From Knoellia locipacati (GTDB lineage: Bacteria > Actinomycetota > Actinomycetes > Actinomycetales > Dermatophilaceae), in NCBI RefSeq assembly GCF_007992835.1, contig NZ_BKBA01000002.1, forward strand, positions 124,001-188,000: a DNA stretch of 64,000 nucleotides. The letters run 5' to 3'. A program made the translations under genes and the position numbers. This document shows positions 8,476-19,455 of the stretch, piece by piece. Within the stretch, counting starts at the first letter, position 1. Every line of letters starts with the position of its first letter. The notes under the pieces were generated by a model that worked only from the letters and a program-made list of their open reading frames with translations, was not told where the DNA came from and did not search any database.

Positions 8476-8960
8476 GCGACGACCACGTCCTCGCGCCGGG
8501 CACGGCGCCGACTCCGTTCTCCGCCAGCGAGATTCGCGACGGCTGCCCTGCCGGACGCACGGTCGTGGTCCGGGTCGAGGACGGCGACGGCGTCCGTCAC
8601 CGCCGCAGCCGGTTCGTTGCGGTGACCGACGAGGGTGCGACCTACGAGCGGGCCGACTGCGACGCCGACGGAGCGGTCGTCGGCGACGTCGTGACCGCGC
8701 CGCTGACCTGGCTCGACCTCCAGCGCCACGCCTCGTTCCCCGCCGAGGTGACGACCCGGGACGAGGTCACCCTGGAGTTCCCGCTCGGTGTCGAGGCGTG
8801 CCTGCGCTACGTCGTGCGCGAGGGCGCCGGGACGACGACCTTCTGGTTCTCGACACGACGACCCGGTATGCCGGTCAAGGTCACCTCCCAGCGCGGCGAC
8901 CGCCTGCTGTCCACCACCGTCATGGTGTCGGACGTCGTCGACGGGACGCCGCCCGGCTGA
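8472..8960 (+). CDS. Conserved-looking hypothetical protein, 162 residues
   Basis: The ATG at 8472 overlaps the SDR stop codon (ATGA), which supports translation. The protein is hydrophilic, without a signal peptide or membrane segment. It alternates predicted beta strands (RTVVVRVEDGDGVRHRRSRF, EVTLEFPLGVEACLRYVV, TTTFWFSTRRPGMPVKV), suggesting a small beta-barrel or lipocalin-like fold. I do not recognise the family. Its last 41 bases overlap the end of the convergent DedA-like gene. Confidence 0.7.
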   Translation: MSDDHVLAPGTAPTPFSASEIRDGCPAGRTVVVRVEDGDGVRHRRSRFVAVTDEGATYERADCDADGAVVGDVVTAPLTWLDLQRHASFPAEVTTRDEVTLEFPLGVEACLRYVVREGAGTTTFWFSTRRPGMPVKVTSQRGDRLLSTTVMVSDVVDGTPPG

Positions 8961-9396
8961 ACCACGTCGTCGTGCCGGCGACGAGCCCGACGACGGCGAC
9001 GACCACGAGCAACCACCACCAGGCGCCCCCGGTGACCGCCTCCCACACCGCCAGCCCGACCGACGTGTAGAGCGTGGCCCAGAGCAGCGACCCGACGGCC
9101 GTCGCCGGCAGGTAGTGGGCGAGCGGCATGCGCAGGGCACCGGCGGCCGCGTTGACGAGCGTCTGGACGCCGATGGTGAGGAACCCCAGCGCGACGGCCG
9201 GCGCACCCCACCGGCTGACGAGGGCCTCGGTGCGCACCACGGCAGGTCGGTCGAGGTGCGGTGCGAGCCGGGTGCGAGACCCTCCGGCGCGCAGCCCGCG
9301 CCCGGCCCAGTAGGTCGCGTTGGAGCGCAGCATCGCGATGACCCAGAACGCCGCGAACACCGCCCAGACCGGCCAGCGGTCGACGAGGTCACTCAC
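8920..9396 (-). CDS. Small DedA/VTT-like membrane protein
   Basis: 158 residues from a GTG at 9396. Three or four hydrophobic segments include FAAFWVIAMLRSNATYWAGR, GAPAVALGFLTIGVQTLVNA and a C-terminal WWWLLVVVAVVGLVAG helix, with a basic tail (RRRRP). The layout of a re-entrant-like segment, the RTEALVSRWGAPAV loop and a small-residue helix is DedA-like. It is clearly paralogous to 7276-7614, but longer by a C-terminal helix. The 3' end overlaps the convergent gene by 41 bp, with no terminator between them. Confidence 0.75.
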   Translation of the reverse strand: MSDLVDRWPVWAVFAAFWVIAMLRSNATYWAGRGLRAGGSRTRLAPHLDRPAVVRTEALVSRWGAPAVALGFLTIGVQTLVNAAAGALRMPLAHYLPATAVGSLLWATLYTSVGLAVWEAVTGGAWWWLLVVVAVVGLVAGTTTWFSRAASRRRRPTP

Positions 9397-9424
9397 GCGC
9401 CCACTCTAGGGAGAGGTCGAGACA

Positions 9425-9467
9425 GCACGACACGCCGCGCCCCTTCTCGGGACGCGACGTGTCGTGC
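9425..9467 (-). terminator. Terminator hairpin of the ilvBNC operon
   Basis: GCACGACACG (9425-9434) pairs with CGTGTCGTGC (9458-9467). After one mismatch, CGCG (9436-9439) pairs with CGCG (9453-9456). It lies about 45 bp past the ilvC stop. Confidence 0.7.
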
Positions 9468-9512
9468 CACCTCGACTGCGGTTCGGCGCCCGGCGAGCGG
9501 GCACCCGCTCGG

Positions 9513-11139
<1,627 letters not shown>

Positions 11140-11140
<1 letters not shown>

Positions 11141-13026
11141 CACTTCTCCTCACCTTCGACGGTGGTGTCGTCGCCGCTGTGGTCGGCGTCCTGCTCCTGC
11201 GGCAGCGCCTCGGAGTCCTCGCGGTCCCACTGGGGCGCGGTGTCCTTGGCGACCTGGATCGCGTCGTTGCTCACCCCGGCGGGGACCATCGGCCAGACCA
11301 TCGCGTCGCGATGGACGACGAAGTCGACGAGCACCGGACGGTCGTTGATCGCCATCGCCTGGCGGATCGTCTCGTCGACGTCCTCGGGGCGTTCGCACCG
11401 CAGGCCCGCGCAGCCGTAGGCGTCGGCGAGCTTGACGAAGTCGGGGATGCGCGTCCCCTCGTGCGACGTGTGGAGGTCGGTGTTGGAGTAGCGCTCGTTG
11501 TAGAACAGCGACTGCCACTGACGCACCATGCCCAGGCTGCTGTTGTTGATGACCGCGACCTTGATCGGAATGTTGTTGATGACGCAGGTGGCGAGCTCCT
11601 GGTTGGTCATCTGGAAGCAGCCGTCGCCGTCGATCGCCCACACGGTCCGGTCGGGCTCGCCGACCTGGGCACCCATGGCGGCGGGCACGGCATACCCCAT
11701 CGTCCCGAGCCCACCGGAGTTGAGCCAGGCACGCGGACGCTCGTACTGCACGAACTGTGCCGCCCACATCTGGTGCTGGCCGACACCCGCGACGTAGACC
11801 GCCTCCGGTCCGGCGATGGCGCTGAGCCGCTCGATGACGTACTGCGGGGCGAGCGTGCCGCCCTCGGGCACGGTGTAGCCCACGGGGAAGTCGCGCTTCC
11901 AGCCCTGGGTGCGCTCGCGCCACTCGGTGTAGTCGCCACCGCGGCCGGCGTCGATGTCGCCGTCGACCGACGCGATGAGGTCGACGAGGACGTCCTTGCA
12001 CGAGCCGACGATCGGCACGTCGGCCTTGCGGTTCTTCGAGATCTCGGCCGGGTCGATGTCGGCGTGGATGACCTTGGCCTCGGGGGCGAACGTCGACAGC
12101 TGGCCGGTGACGCGGTCGTCGAACCGGGCGCCGAGGGTGATGAGGAGGTCGGACTTCTGCAGCGCCGTCACCGCGGCCACGGAGCCGTGCATGCCCGGCA
12201 TGCCCAGGTGCAGCTCGTGGCTGTCGGGCAGGGCGCCGCGGGCCATGAGCGTCGTCACGACGGGGATGCGGGTGAGCTCGACGAACTGGCGCAGCTCCTC
12301 GGAGGCGTCGGCGCGGATGACGCCGCCACCCACGTAGAGCACCGGTCGCTCGGCGGCGGAGATGAGCCTGGTCGCCTCGCGGATCTGCTTCGCGTGCGGC
12401 CGGGTCACCGGGTGGTAGCCGGGCAGGTCGATGCGCGGCGGCCACGAGAACGTCGTCCTCGCCTGGAGGGCGTCCTTGCTGATGTCGACGAGCACGGGTC
12501 CGGGTCGCCCGGTCGAGGCGATGTGGAAGGCCTCGGCGATGACGCGCGGGATCTCCGCGGCATCGGTGACGAGGTAGTTGTGCTTCGTGATCGGCATGGT
12601 GATGCCGCGGATGTCGGCCTCCTGGAACGCATCCGTGCCGATGGAGGCGCTCGCGACCTGGCCGGTGATGGCGACGATCGGCACCGAGTCCATGTGCGCG
12701 TCGGCGAGGGCGGTGACGAGGTTGGTCGCACCGGGGCCGGACGTGGCCATGCAGACCCCGACCTTGCCGGTCGCGGACGCGTAGCCCTCGGCGGCGTGCC
12801 CGGCGCCCTGCTCGTGGCGCACGAGGATGTGCCGGACCTTGACCGAGTCGAGCAGCGGGTCGTAGGCCGGCAGGATCGCGCCGCCGGGGATGCCGAAGAC
12901 GGTGTCGACCTCCATGGACTCGAGCGAGAGTACGAGGCTCTGGGCTCCGGTCACCTGCAGGGGAGCCTTGGCTCGGGCCTGTCGGGCGAGCCGCGCCGGG
13001 GTGGGCGCTGCCTGGGTCTCGCTCAC
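11140..13026 (-). CDS. ilvB: Acetolactate synthase large (catalytic) subunit
   Basis: 628 residues. This ThDP- and FAD-dependent enzyme condenses pyruvate with pyruvate or 2-oxobutyrate. The catalytic glutamate is in [16 protein letters not shown], and the ThDP-Mg motif is GDGCFQM with the following NN pair. The GTG at 13026 ([13 protein letters not shown]) gives a typical length; upstream frame is open but lies in the leader region. The C-terminal tail of about 25 residues ([20 protein letters not shown]) is acidic and poorly conserved. It is the first structural gene of ilvBNC, controlled by the leader peptide and terminator at 13109-13212. Confidence 0.97.
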
Positions 13027-13108
13027 GTCGTCACCATCTTCGGTCGGAGTTGCGTTCTGTCGTGTCGGTCGGGGTGCTGCGGGTCGTGCTCGGTGCTGCG
13101 TGTGGCAC

Positions 13109-13148
13109 AAAAAAACCCTCCCGTCCCACGGGTGGGGACGATGGAGGG
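13109..13148 (-). terminator. Attenuator terminator of the ilvBNC leader
   Basis: On the minus strand a hairpin with CCCTCC and GTCCCCAC on one side and GTGGGAC with GGGAGGG on the other is followed directly by seven T residues. This is the only terminator with a clear T-tract that I found in the window. It lies between a leader peptide (13168-13212) and ilvB (start 13026), which is the layout of an attenuator. Confidence 0.85.
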
Positions 13149-13167
13149 AGGCGCCTGGCCGGACCTG

Positions 13168-13212
13168 TCAGGAGGGGCCGGGCGCCGGAGGAAGTACGAG
13201 GAGTCGGGCCAC
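13168..13212 (-). CDS. ilvL: ilvBNC leader peptide
   Basis: A GTG at 13212 opens a 14-residue frame, MARLLVLPPAPGPS. The Leu-Leu-Val-Leu run (codons CTC CTC GTA CTT) is made of the operon's end products. GTA and CTT are uncommon codons in this genome, which suits a stalling sensor. GGGGAGAG lies nine bases upstream. The stop is about 20 bases before the T-tailed hairpin. Together these show classic ribosome-mediated attenuation: charged Leu- and Val-tRNA allow termination, and starvation stalls the ribosome and favours read-through into ilvB. Leader peptides before ilvBNC are known in Corynebacterium. Confidence 0.85.
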   Translation of the reverse strand: MARLLVLPPAPGPS

Positions 13213-13288
13213 GTGAAGACTCTCTCCCCCGCCGTCCGCCGTGTCAACGTGTGAGACGACACATCCCACCATCCGGTCACTCCACGAG

Positions 13289-13350
13289 CGACGTCGTGCC
13301 CTGCGCGGACGGCCAGCGCCGCCGAGCGGTCCCACCAGGGCACGACGTCG
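13289..13350 (-). terminator. Terminator hairpin downstream of ilvD
   Basis: CGACGTCGTGCCCTG (13289-13303) and CAGGGCACGACGTCG (13336-13350) are perfect 15-bp arms around a 32-nt loop. The 3' arm ends 17 bp from the ilvD stop. It separates ilvD from the ilvBNC promoter and leader. Confidence 0.7.
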
Positions 13351-13367
13351 GAGGTCGTGCGAGGGCG

Positions 13368-15068
13368 TCAGTCGCAGACCGCGCCCTTGCTCGCCGAGCC
13401 GACGAGCTTGCGGTACTTCGCGAGGACGCCGCGGGTGTACTTGGGCTCGGGGTGCGTGACGCCTTCGGCGCGCCGCCGGTCGAGCTCCGCGTCGTCGACG
13501 AGGAGGTCGAGGGTGCCCTTCGCGACGTCGAGGCGTATGCCGTCCCCGTCCCGGACGAAGGCGATCGGCCCCTCGTCGACGGCCTCGGGTGCGACGTGCC
13601 CGACGCACAGGCCGGTCGTGCCGCCGGAGAAGCGGCCGTCGGTGAGGAGGAGGACGTCCCTGCCCAGGCCGGCACCCTTGATGGCGCCCGTGACGGCGAG
13701 CATCTCGCGCATGCCGGGGCCGCCCTTGGGGCCCTCGTAGCGGATGACGACGACGTCCTGGGCCTTGAGCTCGCCCTGCTCGACGGCGTCCATCGCCGCG
13801 CGCTCGCCGTCGAAGACCCGGGCGGTGCCCTCGAAGACGTCGGTGTCGAACCCGGCCGACTTCACGACGGCGCCCTCGGGGGCGAGCGACCCCGAGAGGA
13901 TCGTCAGGCCACCGGTCCTGTGGATGGGCTCGGACATCGCGCGCACGACGTGGCCGTCGGGGTCCGGCGGGCGGATGTCGGCGAGGTTCTCGGCGACGGT
14001 GCGGCCGGTGACCGTGAGGGCGTCACCGTGGAGCAGTCCGGCGTCGAGCAGGGCCTTCATGACGACGGGCACTCCCCCGACCCGGTCGATGTCGGTCATG
14101 ACGAACTGCCCGAACGGCTTGACGTCGGCGAGGTGCGGGACCTTGGCGCCGACCCGCTGGAAGTCGCCGATGGTGAGGTCGACCTCGGCCTCGTGGGCGA
14201 TCGCGAGCAGGTGCAGGACAGCGTTGGTCGAGCCGCCGAAGGCCATGACGACGGCGATGGCGTTCTCGAACGCCTCCTTCGTCATGATCTGGCGGGCGGT
14301 GATGCCCTTGCGGAGCAGCTCGACGACGGCCTCCCCGGACTTGCGGGCGAAGCCGTCACGGCGCCGGTCGGTGGCGGGCGGGGCGGCCGAGCCGGGCAGC
14401 GACATGCCCATCGCCTCGGCGACGGAGGCCATCGTGTTGGCGGTGTACATGCCGCCGCAGGCGCCCTCGCCCGGGCAGATCGCGCGCTCGATGGCGTCGA
14501 CGTCCTCGCGCGACATCTTGCCCGCGGCGCACGCACCCACGGCCTCGAAGGCGTCGATGATCGTCACGGTCTTCTCGGAGCCGTCCGAGAGCTTGGCGAT
14601 CCCGGGAAGGATCGACCCGGCATACAGGAAGACCGACGAGAGGTCGAGGCGGGCGGCGGCCATGAGCATGCCCGGCAGGGACTTGTCGCAGCCGGCGAGC
14701 AGGACCGAGCCGTCGAGGCGCTCGGCGTTCATCACGGTCTCGACGGAGTCGGCGATGATCTCGCGCGACACGAGCGAGAAGTGCATGCCCTCGTGGCCCA
14801 TCGAGATGCCGTCGGAGACCGAGATGGTGCCGAACTCGAGCGGGTAGCCGCCACCGGAGTGCACGCCGTCCTTGACCGCCTTGGCCAGCCGGTCGAGGGA
14901 GAGGTTGCACGGGGTGATCTCGTTCCACGAGCTCGCGACGCCGATCTGCGGCTTGACCCAGTCGTCGTCACCCATGCCGACGGCCCGGAGCATCCCCCGG
15001 GCTGCGGTCTTCTCGAGGCCGTCGGTGACGTCGCGGGAACGGGGCTTGATGTCGGGGGCGTCGCTCAT
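13368..15068 (-). CDS. ilvD: Dihydroxy-acid dehydratase
   Basis: 566 residues. This Fe-S enzyme dehydrates 2,3-dihydroxyisovalerate and its methylvalerate homologue to the 2-oxo acids. Cluster cysteines are recognisable in ITPCNLSL, in [12 protein letters not shown] and in [10 protein letters not shown]. Further signatures are [14 protein letters not shown] and, near the C-terminus, [23 protein letters not shown] (only part of a longer conserved run). Its length is typical of the short actinobacterial form. It is transcribed on its own between two terminators and lies upstream of the ilvBNC leader. Confidence 0.97.
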   Translation of the reverse strand: MSDAPDIKPRSRDVTDGLEKTAARGMLRAVGMGDDDWVKPQIGVASSWNEITPCNLSLDRLAKAVKDGVHSGGGYPLEFGTISVSDGISMGHEGMHFSLVSREIIADSVETVMNAERLDGSVLLAGCDKSLPGMLMAAARLDLSSVFLYAGSILPGIAKLSDGSEKTVTIIDAFEAVGACAAGKMSREDVDAIERAICPGEGACGGMYTANTMASVAEAMGMSLPGSAAPPATDRRRDGFARKSGEAVVELLRKGITARQIMTKEAFENAIAVVMAFGGSTNAVLHLLAIAHEAEVDLTIGDFQRVGAKVPHLADVKPFGQFVMTDIDRVGGVPVVMKALLDAGLLHGDALTVTGRTVAENLADIRPPDPDGHVVRAMSEPIHRTGGLTILSGSLAPEGAVVKSAGFDTDVFEGTARVFDGERAAMDAVEQGELKAQDVVVIRYEGPKGGPGMREMLAVTGAIKGAGLGRDVLLLTDGRFSGGTTGLCVGHVAPEAVDEGPIAFVRDGDGIRLDVAKGTLDLLVDDAELDRRRAEGVTHPEPKYTRGVLAKYRKLVGSASKGAVCD

Positions 15069-15111
15069 GGGGCAACTCTAGGACGCCTGTCCACGAGGTG
15101 GGACGCCGATC

Positions 15112-17187
15112 TCACCTCTCGGCGGCGACCAGCTCCGAGGCGTCGTGCGACTCCCCCTCGGGGTTGCTCGACGTGCCGACCCGGCGCGGCCACCAGAAGC
15201 GGTCGCCGAGCATGAGGGCGATGGCCGGCACGAGGACGGTGCGCACGACGAGGGTGTCGAGCAGCACGCCGACACAGATGACGACGCCGAGCTGGGCCAG
15301 GACGACGAGGGGCAGGACGCCCAGCACCGCGAAGACCGCCGCGAGCAGGATGCCCGCACTCGTGATGACACCGCCGGTGGCCGACAGCGCCCGGAGCATC
15401 CCCTCGCGAGGGCCGTGGCCGCGCGACTCCTCGGCGGCCCGGGTGACGAGGAAGATGTTGTAGTCCACCCCGAGCGCCACGAGGAAGACGAAGGCGAGCA
15501 GCGGCACCCCGTCGTCGAGGCGCTCGAAACCGAGCACCTGCGTGAAGAGCACCCACGAGATGCCGAGGCTGGCCAGGTAGGTGCCGACGACGGTGGCGAC
15601 GAGGATGAAGGGCGCCACGAGCGAGCGCAGCAACAGGCCGAGCGCGACGAGCACGAGGCCGAGGATGATCGGGAAGATCACGAGCCGGTCGCGGCCCGAT
15701 GCCTTCGCCGTGTCGAGCGACTCGGCCTCGGTCCCGCCGACGTGCGTGTCGGCGGTGTCCGCCACCGCTGCACGGATGGCCCGCACCCCGGCCTCGGCCT
15801 CGGCCGAGCCCGGTTCGGCGTCGAGCACGGCCTGGATCTCGCTCACCCCGCCGGCGCTGGCGACGGGACGGGTGGACGACACACCCTCCACGGCGGAGAC
15901 GGTCGACGTCAGCAGGGCCGGGTCGGCGCCGCGTGACACGACGACCACCGGGTCGGCGGAGCCGGCCGGGAAGGACTCGGCGAGTCGCTCCCCTGCGGCG
16001 ATGGCCTCCGGCTTCTGGAGGAACTGGTCGGCCCCGTCGAGTCCCGTGCTGATCTGCGTGATCCCGGCCGCTGCCAGGGCGAGCCCCGCAACGGTGGCGC
16101 CGGCGAAGATCGCGGGACGACGGGCCACGGCGTCACCGATGCGGCGCCAGAACGAGCGCGAGTCGGCCAGGCTGGCCTGCCCCTCCCGGGGCACCTTGGG
16201 CCAGAAGATCCAGCGCCCGAAGACCACGAGGGCCGCCGGCAGGACGACGAGGACGAACGCGGCGGCCACGACGACGCCGACGGCACAGGCGAGACCGAGG
16301 CCCCGGGTCGTCGGGAAGGCGGAGAGCAGGAGGGTGAGCAGCCCGAGGACGACCGTGGTCGAGCTGGACAGCACGGCCTCCGCGGTGCGGGTCAGGGCGT
16401 GCGCCATGGCCTCGCGCCGGTCCTCGAAGACGCGCAGCTCGTCGCGGTAGCGCGAGATGAGCAGCAGCGCGTAGTCGGTGCCGGCACCGAACACGAGGAC
16501 GGAGAGGATGCCGATCGTCGACTCGTCCCACTGGACGTCGAAGGCCGCCAGGGTGCGGGTCGCGAGCACCGCCGCGAGCTGGTCGGCCGCACCGACGACG
16601 GTGAGCGGGACGAGCCAGAGCACCGGGCTGCGGTAGGTGATGATGAGCAGCAGTGCCACGACGCCGGCGGTGGCCCCGAGGAGGCGGAAGTTCGCCCCGT
16701 CGAACACCGCCGCGAGGTCGGCTTGGATCGCCGCCGGACCCGTGACCTGGGCGGTGAGCCCGCTCGGCAGGTCCGCCTTGGCCGCGGCCCGGAGCTCGGT
16801 GACGACGTCCGCCGTCTGGCTGGCGTCGGGCGCCTTGACCGGCACGAACACCGTCGCCGCCGTCCCGTCCTCGGCGACGACGGGAGGAGCGCCCACCGCG
16901 CCGGGGAGCGAGCGGGCGCGCTCCTGGACGACGGCGAGCTGCTCGGGAGTGAGCCGATCGTCGCTGCTGTAGAGGACGACGGCGGCCGAGCCCTCGGCCT
17001 CCGGGAGCGTGGCGCTCAGCTCGGCGGCGGCCCGGCTGTCGGACTCGAGCGGGAGCGAGGCCGTCGCGGTCGGCCCGAGCTCGGCCTGCCCGACGACCCC
17101 GATGACGAGACCGGCCGAGAGCAGGGCGAGAAGTGCGACGATGCCGGCGACCCACCGGCGGGTCAGGAACGTGGAGAGCGCGCGCAT
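15112..17187 (-). CDS. MMPL-family membrane transporter
   Basis: 691 residues with about twelve membrane segments in the RND/MMPL arrangement. There is one N-terminal helix, a roughly 130-residue extracytoplasmic loop, a five-helix block containing FGAGTDYALLLISRYRDEL, a second loop, and a second block containing VALGVDYNIFLVTRAAEESR. The GTDYALLLISRYREEL-like and GVDYNIF motifs carry the proton-relay Asp-Tyr pairs of MmpL proteins. Relatives export lipids or drugs. It is divergent from a MarR regulator across a 54-bp gap with repeats, implying local repression and a role in efflux. The substrate is unknown. Confidence 0.93.
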   Translation of the reverse strand: MRALSTFLTRRWVAGIVALLALLSAGLVIGVVGQAELGPTATASLPLESDSRAAAELSATLPEAEGSAAVVLYSSDDRLTPEQLAVVQERARSLPGAVGAPPVVAEDGTAATVFVPVKAPDASQTADVVTELRAAAKADLPSGLTAQVTGPAAIQADLAAVFDGANFRLLGATAGVVALLLIITYRSPVLWLVPLTVVGAADQLAAVLATRTLAAFDVQWDESTIGILSVLVFGAGTDYALLLISRYRDELRVFEDRREAMAHALTRTAEAVLSSSTTVVLGLLTLLLSAFPTTRGLGLACAVGVVVAAAFVLVVLPAALVVFGRWIFWPKVPREGQASLADSRSFWRRIGDAVARRPAIFAGATVAGLALAAAGITQISTGLDGADQFLQKPEAIAAGERLAESFPAGSADPVVVVSRGADPALLTSTVSAVEGVSSTRPVASAGGVSEIQAVLDAEPGSAEAEAGVRAIRAAVADTADTHVGGTEAESLDTAKASGRDRLVIFPIILGLVLVALGLLLRSLVAPFILVATVVGTYLASLGISWVLFTQVLGFERLDDGVPLLAFVFLVALGVDYNIFLVTRAAEESRGHGPREGMLRALSATGGVITSAGILLAAVFAVLGVLPLVVLAQLGVVICVGVLLDTLVVRTVLVPAIALMLGDRFWWPRRVGTSSNPEGESHDASELVAAER

Positions 17188-17241
17188 GGCCCGTCCTTCG
17201 CTAGAGTGGTTCAGTCAGTGACTCATCAAGTGACTAAGTAG
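17188..17241. promoter_or_regulatory. Divergent promoter/operator between MMPL and MarR genes
   Basis: The 54-bp spacer carries AGTGACT twice (17217-17223 and 17229-17235) with a 12-bp period. A diverged third unit, GGTGAGTGATA, overlaps the MarR start, and a TTCAGTC half-site precedes the first unit. Spaced repeats in such a short divergent region are the expected target of the MarR protein. Confidence 0.5.
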
Positions 17242-17778
17242 GTGAGTGATATTAGCAACAGCGATCGACCCGACACAACCGGTCCGGGCCGCCCGGCTGC
17301 CCGTGGCACGACCAGCGACGAGAACGAGACCTCCGTGCGGTCGGTCGCCCCGGCATACCGGTCCTCGTCCTCCCTCGAGGCACTCGAGGAGCTCGTCGAG
17401 ATCGCGGCCCAGTCACCCCAGGCGGTCGCCCGCCGCGGCGGTCTCTCCGTCTCCGAGCTGCACTCGCTGCGTCACCTCTCCTCCACCCCGATGGGCCCGG
17501 TCGAGCTCGCCAAGGTCCTCGGCGTCACCTCGGCGGCGTCCTCGGGCGTGGTCGACCGCCTCGTCGCCCGCGGCCACGCCGAGCGGCGTGCCCACACCGA
17601 CGACCGCCGACGCACCGAGGTGGTCGTCACCGACTCGGGTCGGCGCGAGATCTTCACGCTGCTCGCCCCGATGTTCACGGCGCTCGCCGACATCGACGGC
17701 TCGCTGACCGACGAGGAGCGCGAGGTCGTCGAGCGCTACCTCAGGGGCGCCATCGCCGCCCTGCGGTCGGTGATGTGA
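17242..17778 (+). CDS. MarR-family transcriptional regulator
   Basis: 178 residues from a GTG at 17242. An unstructured 40-residue N-terminus precedes the winged helix-turn-helix. The recognition region is TPMGPVELAKVLGVTSAASS, followed by GVVDRLVARGHAERRAHTDD with the basic wing DDRRRTEVVVT. It probably represses itself and the divergent MMPL transporter and is relieved by a small ligand. The first part of the coding sequence overlaps the repeat array. Confidence 0.9.
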   Translation: MSDISNSDRPDTTGPGRPAARGTTSDENETSVRSVAPAYRSSSSLEALEELVEIAAQSPQAVARRGGLSVSELHSLRHLSSTPMGPVELAKVLGVTSAASSGVVDRLVARGHAERRAHTDDRRRTEVVVTDSGRREIFTLLAPMFTALADIDGSLTDEEREVVERYLRGAIAALRSVM

Positions 17779-17794
17779 GCCGGACCCTCCGGAG

Positions 17795-18340
17795 TCAGGC
17801 TCCGGCCGACTGGCGCTCGGCCCGGGCCACGTGGAACCGGTCGAGGCGCGCGACCCCTGCGGCCAGGTCGCGCCAGTGCCCGGAGAACCGCAGCACCGCG
17901 ACACCGGCCGTCGGGAAGCCCTCACTCATGAGGTCGTGGGCACGGTCGCTGCCCGAGCCCTCCGCGAGGATCGACGCGAGCGCCGGGATGCCCGGTGCGT
18001 GGCCGACGACCATGACGACGTTGGCGTCCTCGTCGGCCTCGCGCACGACCTCGAGCAGGCGGTCGGCCGAGGCGTCGTAGATGCGGTGGTCCTCGTGGAT
18101 GTCGGCCTCGGAGCAGCCGGCGCTCCAGATCCCCTCGCAGGTCTGCAGGGTGCGCGTCGCGGTCGAGCACATGACCTCGTCGACCCCGATGCCCTGGTCG
18201 CACAGCCACGTCCCGGCGGCGCGTGCGTCGCGCTGGCCCCGCTTGGTCAGCTCGCGTTCGTGGTCGGCGTCGAACCCACCCTGCTCGGCCTTCGCGTGGC
18301 GCACCAGCACGAGCGTCCGGTCCTCCGCAGCGGTGGTCAT
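17795..18340 (-). CDS. SixA-like histidine phosphatase
   Basis: 181 residues of the histidine phosphatase superfamily. The catalytic histidine is H15 in LVLVRHAKAEQG. The second arginine is in STATRTLQTCEGI, and the late histidine is in VVMVVGHAPGIPAL. The small size and RHAKA motif match SixA, which dephosphorylates histidine phosphotransfer proteins; actinobacterial members are of uncertain role. The ATG at 18340 is used. It converges on the MarR gene (17 bp apart) and lies 31 bp downstream of a dehydrogenase on the same strand. Confidence 0.88.
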   Translation of the reverse strand: MTTAAEDRTLVLVRHAKAEQGGFDADHERELTKRGQRDARAAGTWLCDQGIGVDEVMCSTATRTLQTCEGIWSAGCSEADIHEDHRIYDASADRLLEVVREADEDANVVMVVGHAPGIPALASILAEGSGSDRAHDLMSEGFPTAGVAVLRFSGHWRDLAAGVARLDRFHVARAERQSAGA

Positions 18341-18371
18341 GCTCCGATCTTGCCCCTGCCGGAGCGCGATG

Positions 18372-19301
18372 TCAGGTCTTGACAATCGGACGGACGAGGT
18401 GGCGCGGCTCCTCCCCCGCGGCGACCCGGCCGAGCTGCTCCCGGAGCAGTGCCGACATGCGGGGCAGCAGGGCGGTGGTGTTGCCACCGGCGTGCGGCGT
18501 GATGAGCACGTTCGGCGCCGTCCAGAGGGGGTGTCCGTCCGGGAGCGGCTCCGGGTCGGTGACGTCGAGAGCCAGCGGGAGGCGTCCCGAGTGGGCGACG
18601 AGGGCGTCGGTGTCCGCGACCGGGCCACGGGCGACGTTGACGAGGAGGGCCCCGTCGGGCAGCGCCGACAGGAAGGCATCGTCGACGAGGTGCCGGGTGG
18701 AGTCGTTGAGCGGGACGATGACGATGACGACGTCGTGCTCGGGCAGGAGCGTCGACAGCTCGTCGATCCCGTGGACGGTGTCGACGAGGTCGTCGCCGGC
18801 CCGCGCGCGGGAGGCGACCGCGGTGAGCGTGACCTCGAACGTGCTGAGACGCCGGGCGATGGCCCTGCCGACCGAGCCGTAGCCGACGACGAGGACGCGC
18901 CGGTCCGCCAGCGAGGTGCGCCGGCCGAGCGGCGTCCACCGGGCCCCGTCACCCGAGCGGACGGCGTCGGGGATCCCGCGCAGCGACGCGATCACCATGC
19001 CGACGGCGAGCTCGGCGGTCGCCGCGTCGTAGACCCCGGCCGCGTTGGCCACGCCGACCTCCTCGGGCACGACCTCGAGCACCCCGTCGTAGCCGGCCGA
19101 CTGGAGCTGCACGAGCCGGACGTCGGGGAGCTGGGCGACCGCTGCGAGGGCGGACGCGGCACCGAGGTAGGGCGCGACGACGACCTCGACCCGCTCGTCG
19201 GGAGCCGCGTCGCCGGCGGGGTCCCAGAGCACGCTCTCGACCCCGGGCACCTCCCCGACGGCGTCACGCAGGGCAGGGTCCGGGAAGGAGACGACGACCA
19301 T
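18372..19301 (-). CDS. D-2-hydroxyacid dehydrogenase
   Basis: 309 residues. The Rossmann motif is RVLVVGYGSVGRAIARRL. The catalytic arginine is in LVNVARGPVADTDAL, the glutamate in DVTDPEPLPDGHPLW and the histidine in LITPHAGGNTTALL. It is a compact form lacking the extra domains of SerA, closer to the glyoxylate/hydroxypyruvate reductase or GhrA branch. It reduces a 2-oxoacid with NAD(P)H; the substrate is not determinable. It starts divergently from the lipoprotein at 19456. Confidence 0.9.
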   Translation of the reverse strand: MVVVSFPDPALRDAVGEVPGVESVLWDPAGDAAPDERVEVVVAPYLGAASALAAVAQLPDVRLVQLQSAGYDGVLEVVPEEVGVANAAGVYDAATAELAVGMVIASLRGIPDAVRSGDGARWTPLGRRTSLADRRVLVVGYGSVGRAIARRLSTFEVTLTAVASRARAGDDLVDTVHGIDELSTLLPEHDVVIVIVPLNDSTRHLVDDAFLSALPDGALLVNVARGPVADTDALVAHSGRLPLALDVTDPEPLPDGHPLWTAPNVLITPHAGGNTTALLPRMSALLREQLGRVAAGEEPRHLVRPIVKT

Positions 19302-19455
19302 GGTTGCGACCCTAGGCGACCGCCCGTGGGAGCCCGGACGGTGCCCGCTCCGCGGTCAGCCGGTCGGTCCGCCGGTCGGCCGGCCAGGCTGGGGACTCGC
19401 TGCCAGTCCTGCCCGGGACCGTGACCTTCGCGGGTCCCTCGGGAGACGATGTCGT

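Noticed and set aside
13027-13240. T-box or other riboswitch upstream of ilvB
   Set aside because: No T-box core or specifier-loop sequence was seen, and the region is explained by a leader peptide and attenuator.
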